From assembly GCF_041714655.1 (NCBI RefSeq), contig NZ_CP168219.1, positions 744,001-808,000 of the forward strand: a DNA stretch of 64,000 nt. The letters are read 5' to 3'. The notes below the pieces were generated by a model. It had not been told where the DNA came from. It did not search any database and saw nothing but the letters and a program-made list of their open reading frames with translations. The position numbers and the translations under genes are program-made. Position 1 is the first letter of the stretch; each line of letters opens with the position of its first letter. The DNA is from Pseudoroseicyclus_A sp041714655. GTDB lineage: Bacteria > Pseudomonadota > Alphaproteobacteria > Rhodobacterales > Rhodobacteraceae. Of this stretch, positions 59,498 to 64,000 are shown piece by piece.

Positions 59498-59528
59498 TGT
59501 GATCACACGCCCCCGGCATGTGATCACA
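59498..59528. promoter_or_regulatory. Paired TGTGATCACA operators upstream of sdhC
   Basis: Perfect palindromes at 59498-59507 and 59519-59528, centres 21 bp apart, in the form TGTGATCACACG-N9-TGTGATCACAAG, the same extended pattern as upstream of sucC (54614). They are 95 bp upstream of the sdhC start and about 35 bp upstream of the candidate -35 box. The inferred binder is the GntR/FCD protein at 21825-22505, which has one identical box at its own start. Confidence 0.72.
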
Positions 59529-59563
59529 AGGGTCGGATTTCCGCCGCAAAGCCGCGTCGGCGC

Positions 59564-59591
59564 GTGACAAGCGCCGCGATTGCGGTAAAAC
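59564..59591 (+). promoter_or_regulatory. Candidate sdhC promoter
   Basis: GTGACA (59564-59569), 16-bp spacer, TAAAAC (59586-59591). Matches to the sigma-70 consensus are moderate, in line with a promoter that needs an activator bound upstream. Confidence 0.4.
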
Positions 59592-59622
59592 CGGCCCGAC
59601 CACGAGACGCGAGGAGGACTCC

Positions 59623-60012
59623 ATGGCGGACGTCAACCGGGGCAACAGACCGCTCAGCCCTTTCATGTTCGGGCTCTATTATCGCCCGCAATGGACGTCG
59701 ATGACCTCCATCGCCAACAGGATCACCGGGCTGTCGCTCATGGTCGCGGCGCTCATGGTCGTCTGGTATCTCTCCGGCCTCGCCCTCGGCGGGCGCGCCT
59801 TCGAGATCGCCGATGGCGTGATCACAAGCTGGTTCGGCGACCTCGTCATGACGCTCAGCGTCTATGCGCTTTGGTACCACACGCTGGCCGGCGTGCGGCA
59901 TCTGATCTGGGACACGGGACGGATGCTCAAGGTGGAGCATGCCGAGCTGGCCGGGAAGGTCATCGTCGGCGCGGCGCTTCTCCTCACCATCATCACCATC
60001 ATCATCTGCTGA
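59623..60012 (+). CDS. sdhC: Succinate dehydrogenase cytochrome b556 subunit
   Basis: 129 residues with three membrane helices. RPLSPFMFGLYYRPQWTSMTSIANRITGLSLM carries the conserved quinone-site Ser/Arg region, and the heme-ligand histidine is in WYHTLAGVRHLIWDTG. Together with SdhD it anchors SdhAB and binds quinone. GAGGAGG precedes the ATG. First gene of the sdh operon. Confidence 0.93.
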   Translation: MADVNRGNRPLSPFMFGLYYRPQWTSMTSIANRITGLSLMVAALMVVWYLSGLALGGRAFEIADGVITSWFGDLVMTLSVYALWYHTLAGVRHLIWDTGRMLKVEHAELAGKVIVGAALLLTIITIIIC

Positions 60013-60020
60013 GGCCCGAC

Positions 60021-60392
60021 ATGCGCTACATGACCGACCGCAAGCGTGCCGTGGGGCTCGGCTCCGCCCATTCCGGGGCGCATCACCACTGGCAGATCAT
60101 TGTCACCTCCGTCGCGCTCGCGTTGATCGTGCCCTTCTTCGTCTTCACCTTCGGCCGCATGTACGGCGCCCCCTTCGAGGAGATGCGCGCCTACATGGCC
60201 CGGCCCTGGCCGGCTGTGATCACGGCGCTGACGCTGATCGTCGGCTTTTACCATTTCGCCATCGGCGCCCGCTCGACGGTGGAGGATTACCTCGGCGGCC
60301 TCACCCGCAAGCTGGTGCTGATCGCGCTCAACTTCCTCTGCCTCGGCGCGGCGGCCTATGGGCTCTTCGCCCTGGCGCGGCTCGCCCTGTGA
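60021..60392 (+). CDS. sdhD: Succinate dehydrogenase membrane anchor subunit
   Basis: 123 residues with three membrane helices. The N-terminus has GSAHSGAHHHWQIIVTSVALALIVPFFVFTFG and the loop YHFAIGARSTVEDYL, typical of alphaproteobacterial SdhD, provides the second heme-side region. It starts 8 bp after sdhC; an ATG three codons later is an alternative start. Confidence 0.92.
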   Translation: MRYMTDRKRAVGLGSAHSGAHHHWQIIVTSVALALIVPFFVFTFGRMYGAPFEEMRAYMARPWPAVITALTLIVGFYHFAIGARSTVEDYLGGLTRKLVLIALNFLCLGAAAYGLFALARLAL

Positions 60393-60832
60393 AGGGGGCC
60401 CTCGCCCTTCTGGCACTGGTCGCCGCCCCCGCGGCGGCGGAGGAGCTCACGCCTTTCGACGAGGCGATGAAGACGGCGAGCTATGCCTATCCCTTCGCGC
60501 GCTGCGCGGGGTTCTACGACGCGATCATCGCCCGCTCCAGCGAGGCGGAATTCGGGGCGGAGGGCTGGGCCATGCTCAACACGACCTCTGAAGAGATGAT
60601 CCTCGCCGCGGCGCTGATGGCCGGCAATGACGACGCGGCGCTCGACATGGCGGCCGGCCTCGCGGCCGCCTACCGCTCGGCGGAAGACTGGCAGGCGCAA
60701 TATTCCGCCCGCTTTGCAGAGAATTACGAGGCCAGCGGCGAGATCATCGCCGGTGACGCGCTCCTCGAAGCCGATCTGGGCTTCTGTGCCGAGCTGCGCC
60801 TCCTGGCCGCAGACCTGGGGAATGCAGAATGA
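60389..60832 (+). CDS. Small secreted protein between sdhD and sdhA
   Basis: 147 residues starting at GTG, overlapping the sdhD stop (GTGA). A signal peptide (MKGALALLALVAAPAAA) leads to a helical domain of about 125 residues with two cysteines (FARCAGF, LGFCAELR). Its stop overlaps the sdhA start (ATGA), so it is translated in tight coupling within the operon. Function unknown; placement suggests a role in complex II or its heme or membrane environment, which is inference. Confidence 0.75.
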   Translation: MKGALALLALVAAPAAAEELTPFDEAMKTASYAYPFARCAGFYDAIIARSSEAEFGAEGWAMLNTTSEEMILAAALMAGNDDAALDMAAGLAAAYRSAEDWQAQYSARFAENYEASGEIIAGDALLEADLGFCAELRLLAADLGNAE

Positions 60833-62634
60833 CCGCATACGATTATGAAACCCATGCCTATGACGTCGTCGTCGTGGGGGCCGGCGGCGCCGGGCTTCGG
60901 GCGACGCTCGGCATGGCCGAGCAGGGGCTGCGGACGGCCTGCATCACCAAGGTCTTCCCGACCCGCTCGCATACCGTCGCCGCGCAGGGCGGCATCGCCG
61001 CCTCGCTCGGCAACATGGGGCCGGACCATTGGCAATGGCACATGTACGACACGGTGAAGGGCTCCGACTGGCTCGGCGACACCGACGCCATGGAATACCT
61101 CGCCCGCGAGGCGCCGAAGGCGGTCTACGAGCTGGAGCATTACGGCGTGCCCTTTTCCCGCACCGAGGAGGGCAAGATCTACCAGCGCCCCTTCGGCGGC
61201 CACACGACCGAATTCGGCGAGGGCCCGCCGGTGCAGCGCACCTGTGCCGCCGCCGACCGGACCGGCCACGCGATCCTGCACACGCTCTACGGCCAGAGCC
61301 TGAAGCAGAAGGCGGAGTTCTACATCGAGTATTTCGCGCTCGATCTTCTGATGTCCGAAGACGGCCAGTGCCAGGGCGTGCTGGCGTGGAAGCTTGATGA
61401 CGGCACGATGCATGTCTTCAACGCCAAGATGGTGGTGCTGGCGACGGGCGGCTACGGCCGCGCCTATTTCTCCGCCACCTCGGCCCATACCTGCACCGGC
61501 GACGGCGGCGGCATGGTCGCCCGGGCCGGGCTGCCGCTGCAGGACATGGAGTTCGTGCAGTTCCACCCCACCGGCATCTACGGTGCCGGCTGCCTCATCA
61601 CCGAGGGCGCGCGCGGCGAGGGCGGTTATCTCACCAATTCCGAAGGCGAGCGCTTCATGGAGCGCTATGCGCCGACCTACAAGGATCTGGCCTCCCGCGA
61701 CGTCGTCAGCCGCTGCATGACGATGGAGATCCGCGAGGGCCGCGGCGTCGGCGCCGAGGGGGATCACATCCACCTCAACCTCAACCACCTCGACCCCGCG
61801 ACGCTCGCCGAGCGGCTGCCCGGCATTTCGGAGAGCGCCAAGATCTTCGCCGGCGTCGACGTGACGAAGGAGCCGATCCCGGTGCTGCCGACGGTGCATT
61901 ACAACATGGGCGGCATCCCGACGAACTACTGGGGCGAGGTGCTGAACCCGACCGAGGAGAACCCCGACGCGGTGGCCCCCGGGCTGATGGCGGTGGGCGA
62001 GGCGGGCTGCGCCTCCGTCCACGGGGCCAACCGGCTCGGCTCCAACTCGCTGATCGACCTCGTCGTCTTCGGCCGCGCCGCCGCGATCCGCGCCGGCAAG
62101 ATCGTCGACCCCGAGACTGCCGTGCCGGTGGCGCCGAAGGCCGCCATCGACGCGTCGCTCGAGCGTTTCGACGGGCTCCGCCATGCCAGCGGAGGCACGC
62201 CGACGGCCGAGCTTCGGCTCGAGATGCAGAAGACCATGCAGGCCGACGCCGCCGTCTTCCGTACCGACAAGACGCTCGCCGAGGGTGTGGAGAAGATGAA
62301 GGCCGTCGCCGGCAAGATGGATGACCTCCATGTCACCGACCGCACGCTCGTCTGGAACTCCGACCTGATGGAGACGCTGGAGCTGACCAACCTCATGCCC
62401 AACGCGCTCGCCACCATCGTCGCCGCCGAGGCCCGCAAGGAAAGCCGTGGCGCCCATGCCCATGAGGACTGGCCGGACCGCAATGACGAGGAGTGGCGCA
62501 AGCACTCGCTCGCCCATGTCGAGGGCACCGAGGTGCGGCTCGACTACCGGCCCGTGCATCTCGACCCGCTGACGGACGAGGGCGAGGGCGGGATCGAGCT
62601 CAAGAGGATCGCGCCGAAGGCGCGGGTCTACTGA
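60829..62634 (+). CDS. sdhA: Succinate dehydrogenase flavoprotein subunit
   Basis: 601 residues, full length. VVVVGAGGAGLRATLGMAEQG binds FAD; H48 in RSHTVAAQGGIAASLGN is the covalent FAD histidine; the substrate site includes HPTGIYGAGCLITEGARGEGG and HGANRLGSNSLIDLVVFGRAA. It oxidises succinate to fumarate on the cytosolic face. sdhB is not in the window and is expected just beyond the right edge. Confidence 0.97.
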   Translation: MTAYDYETHAYDVVVVGAGGAGLRATLGMAEQGLRTACITKVFPTRSHTVAAQGGIAASLGNMGPDHWQWHMYDTVKGSDWLGDTDAMEYLAREAPKAVYELEHYGVPFSRTEEGKIYQRPFGGHTTEFGEGPPVQRTCAAADRTGHAILHTLYGQSLKQKAEFYIEYFALDLLMSEDGQCQGVLAWKLDDGTMHVFNAKMVVLATGGYGRAYFSATSAHTCTGDGGGMVARAGLPLQDMEFVQFHPTGIYGAGCLITEGARGEGGYLTNSEGERFMERYAPTYKDLASRDVVSRCMTMEIREGRGVGAEGDHIHLNLNHLDPATLAERLPGISESAKIFAGVDVTKEPIPVLPTVHYNMGGIPTNYWGEVLNPTEENPDAVAPGLMAVGEAGCASVHGANRLGSNSLIDLVVFGRAAAIRAGKIVDPETAVPVAPKAAIDASLERFDGLRHASGGTPTAELRLEMQKTMQADAAVFRTDKTLAEGVEKMKAVAGKMDDLHVTDRTLVWNSDLMETLELTNLMPNALATIVAAEARKESRGAHAHEDWPDRNDEEWRKHSLAHVEGTEVRLDYRPVHLDPLTDEGEGGIELKRIAPKARVY

Positions 62635-62644
62635 GGCGACAGGG

Positions 62645-63787
62645 ATGGCGGCGGACACTCCGGCCCTTGCGGATGCCCCGGCGGGCGCGCTGACCGGCGC
62701 GCCTCCCGGTGCGCTTGTGCAAGGCGCGGGGCAGGCCGGGGCCGACTTGCCCGAGCTGACCGTCCCCGTCCATTTCGTCGCCCCCGAACGCTGCCACTGG
62801 CCCGAGATGCCGGCGGAGGGGCCGGCCAGGGCGCTGCCCGAGGAGGTCCTCGCCGGCAAATGCAATGCGGCGGTCGACCCCTGGACCCTGCGTATCTTCC
62901 ACGATCTGCGCCTGCACTCGAGCCTCGTCACGCTCGGCAGCCGCACCCGCGCGGATGCGATCAACGTCAGCCTCCTGTGGGATTTCGGACGCAAGGCGCT
63001 GCGGCCCGGGCATTTCGTGGTGCTCACCCAGTCTGACGGCTATCCCTCGCCGCTCGCCGATGTGCTCATCCGGCAGAACGACGTGGAGCCCGATGGCGCG
63101 AGGAGCTTCCACATCCCGCATACCCCGCAGCCCGGCCTCGTGCCGCGCGATCCGGCCCGGGGCGACCGGGTCGAGGTGCTGGCCTTCAAGGGCGACCGCG
63201 TCAATCTCGACGCCCGCTTCCGCTCCGAGGGCTTCCTGGCCGAGCTGGCGCGGCGCGGCGTGGTGCTCCGCACCGATTTCCAGGCGGCGGACGGCCGGCA
63301 GGACTGGGGCGATTACAGCGATGTCGATTGCGTGCTCGCCGTGCGTGACCTGACTTTGGCGGATGCCGCCAACAAGCCCGCCTCCAAGCTGACGAACGCC
63401 TGGATGGCCGGCGTGCCGGCGCTGCTCGGGCCGGAGCCGGCCTTCCAAAGCCTCAGGCGCGACCCGCTCGATTACATCGAGGTGCGCAGCCCCGCCGATG
63501 TGCTCGCGGCGATCGACCGGCTGCAGGGCGAGGCGGGGCTCTATCGCCGCATGGTCGAGAACGGCCGCGCCCGCGCCGTGGATTATGCGCTGCCCGCCGT
63601 GCTCACCCGCTGGATCACGCTGCTCAACGGCCCGATCGCCGCGGCCTGGGCGCGCTGGAAGGCGCGGCCGCTGGCGCTCAGGGCCATGGATTGCGCGATC
63701 AAATATCTGCGTGAGGGGGCGGCGCGGCGGGACTATCTGTCCTATCGTGACAGCGGCCCAAGGTTGCTTGATGGAGTGCCGACGTGA
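62645..63787 (+). CDS. Glycosyltransferase-like protein downstream of sdhA
   Basis: 380 residues. The N-terminal 65 residues are low-complexity Ala/Gly/Pro. The rest resembles a GT-B-fold glycosyltransferase: a VVLTQSDGYPSPLADVLIRQND region, VEVLAFKGDRVNLDARFRSEGFLAELARRG, and a C-terminal donor-site-like KPASKLTNAWMAGVPALLGPEPAFQSLRRDPLDYIEV. Family assignment is tentative, and several starts are possible. It lies 10 bp after sdhA, where sdhB is usually expected, so it interrupts the sdh operon. Confidence 0.6.
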   Translation: MAADTPALADAPAGALTGAPPGALVQGAGQAGADLPELTVPVHFVAPERCHWPEMPAEGPARALPEEVLAGKCNAAVDPWTLRIFHDLRLHSSLVTLGSRTRADAINVSLLWDFGRKALRPGHFVVLTQSDGYPSPLADVLIRQNDVEPDGARSFHIPHTPQPGLVPRDPARGDRVEVLAFKGDRVNLDARFRSEGFLAELARRGVVLRTDFQAADGRQDWGDYSDVDCVLAVRDLTLADAANKPASKLTNAWMAGVPALLGPEPAFQSLRRDPLDYIEVRSPADVLAAIDRLQGEAGLYRRMVENGRARAVDYALPAVLTRWITLLNGPIAAAWARWKARPLALRAMDCAIKYLREGAARRDYLSYRDSGPRLLDGVPT

Positions 63788-64000
63788 TGCCGTCTCGCCT
63801 GTTCCCGATCCCGCGCGCCCTCCCGGGCGTGGTGCTGCTCCTCTGCGGTGCCCTCGCTGCCTGCGGCCCCCTGCCGCCGCCCGACCCCGAGGAGGTCGCG
63901 CAGGAATGCGAGGCGCGCGCCCGCGCCGCCACCGGCCCGACGGGCGAGGTGCGCATGGGCGCCAATTCGCAAAGCGGCCCCTATACCGGGATCTCCATCG
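63787..64000 (+). CDS. Lipoprotein, N-terminal fragment
   Basis: The first 71 codons are visible; the gene continues past the right edge. MPSRLFPIPRALPGVVLLLCGALAACGPLPPPDPEE shows a signal peptide with lipobox LAAC (Cys 26), so the mature protein is lipid-anchored. The sequence after it (ATGPTGEVRMGANSQSGPYTGISI) has no recognised family. Its ATG overlaps the preceding stop by one base. Confidence 0.75.
   Translation, partial: MPSRLFPIPRALPGVVLLLCGALAACGPLPPPDPEEVAQECEARARAATGPTGEVRMGANSQSGPYTGISI

Overview
The window is chromosomal DNA from a high-GC alphaproteobacterium, most likely a member of the Rhodobacterales (Rhodobacter/Paracoccus/roseobacter-like). The signs are the gene content (the acidic TIGR02300 'FYDLN' protein, a glutaredoxin-MauE fusion, an sdhC-sdhD-small secreted gene-sdhA order, a sucC/sucD/sucA/sucB/lpd cluster sprinkled with small secreted proteins), strong GC bias at codon third positions, and hairpin terminators ending in a GGTATTTTTGGCCAGATG-type tail. 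There are no phage genes, no transposases and no CRISPR array. The assignment comes from reading the sequence only.

Layout. (1) 1-11150: a sugar-uptake locus. A LacI-type regulator (7829-8905) diverges from a binding-protein ABC transporter, a cytosolic family-2 glycoside hydrolase of beta-mannosidase type, and one TIM-barrel isomerase/Gfo-Idh dehydrogenase pair; a second isomerase/Gfo-Idh pair follows the regulator. Two candidate LacI operators overlap the transporter promoter. (2) 11176-14865: LOG-family nucleotide hydrolase, a small secreted protein, dapD, a methyltransferase, flanked by two copies of a large palindromic repeat. (3) 14919-21514: a maltose/alpha-glucoside system (malG, malF, malE, alpha-glucosidase, divergent malK). 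(4) 21825-25730: a GntR/FCD regulator with an operator at its start codon, a YgjP-type metallopeptidase, the TIGR02300 protein, tRNA-Ala(GGC), a P-loop ATPase and a GhrA-type reductase. (5) 25740-31825: the rod-shape cluster rodA, mrdA, mreD, mreC, mreB, split between mreC and mreD by a terminator-like hairpin plus a fourth repeat copy. (6) 32204-43796: ArsR/SRPBCC/DUF1801 operon, cupin-leuA preceded by a leucine-rich candidate leader peptide, glutaredoxin-MauE fusion, an SDR, a PQQ-type sugar dehydrogenase fused to cytochrome c, an 18-repeat MORN protein, nadE, a 2OG-Fe(II) oxygenase and a second DUF1801 protein. (7) 43890-63787: TCA-cycle genes lpdA, sucB, sucA, sucD, sucC, mdh (minus strand), then a CitE-like CoA lyase, NnrU, DUF1737, sdhC, sdhD, sdhA (plus strand), ending in a partial lipoprotein.

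How the parts fit. The most interesting signal joins regions 4 and 7. The perfect palindrome TGTGATCACA occurs as a pair with exactly 21 bp between centres upstream of sucC and again upstream of sdhC, and as a single copy 7 bp before the start codon of the GntR/FCD regulator. This suggests an autoregulated GntR protein controlling the oxidative TCA operons, with sugar uptake encoded nearby. Other notable points are a roughly 265-bp end-to-end palindromic element present four times, and a Leu-run leader ORF with a hairpin in front of leuA.
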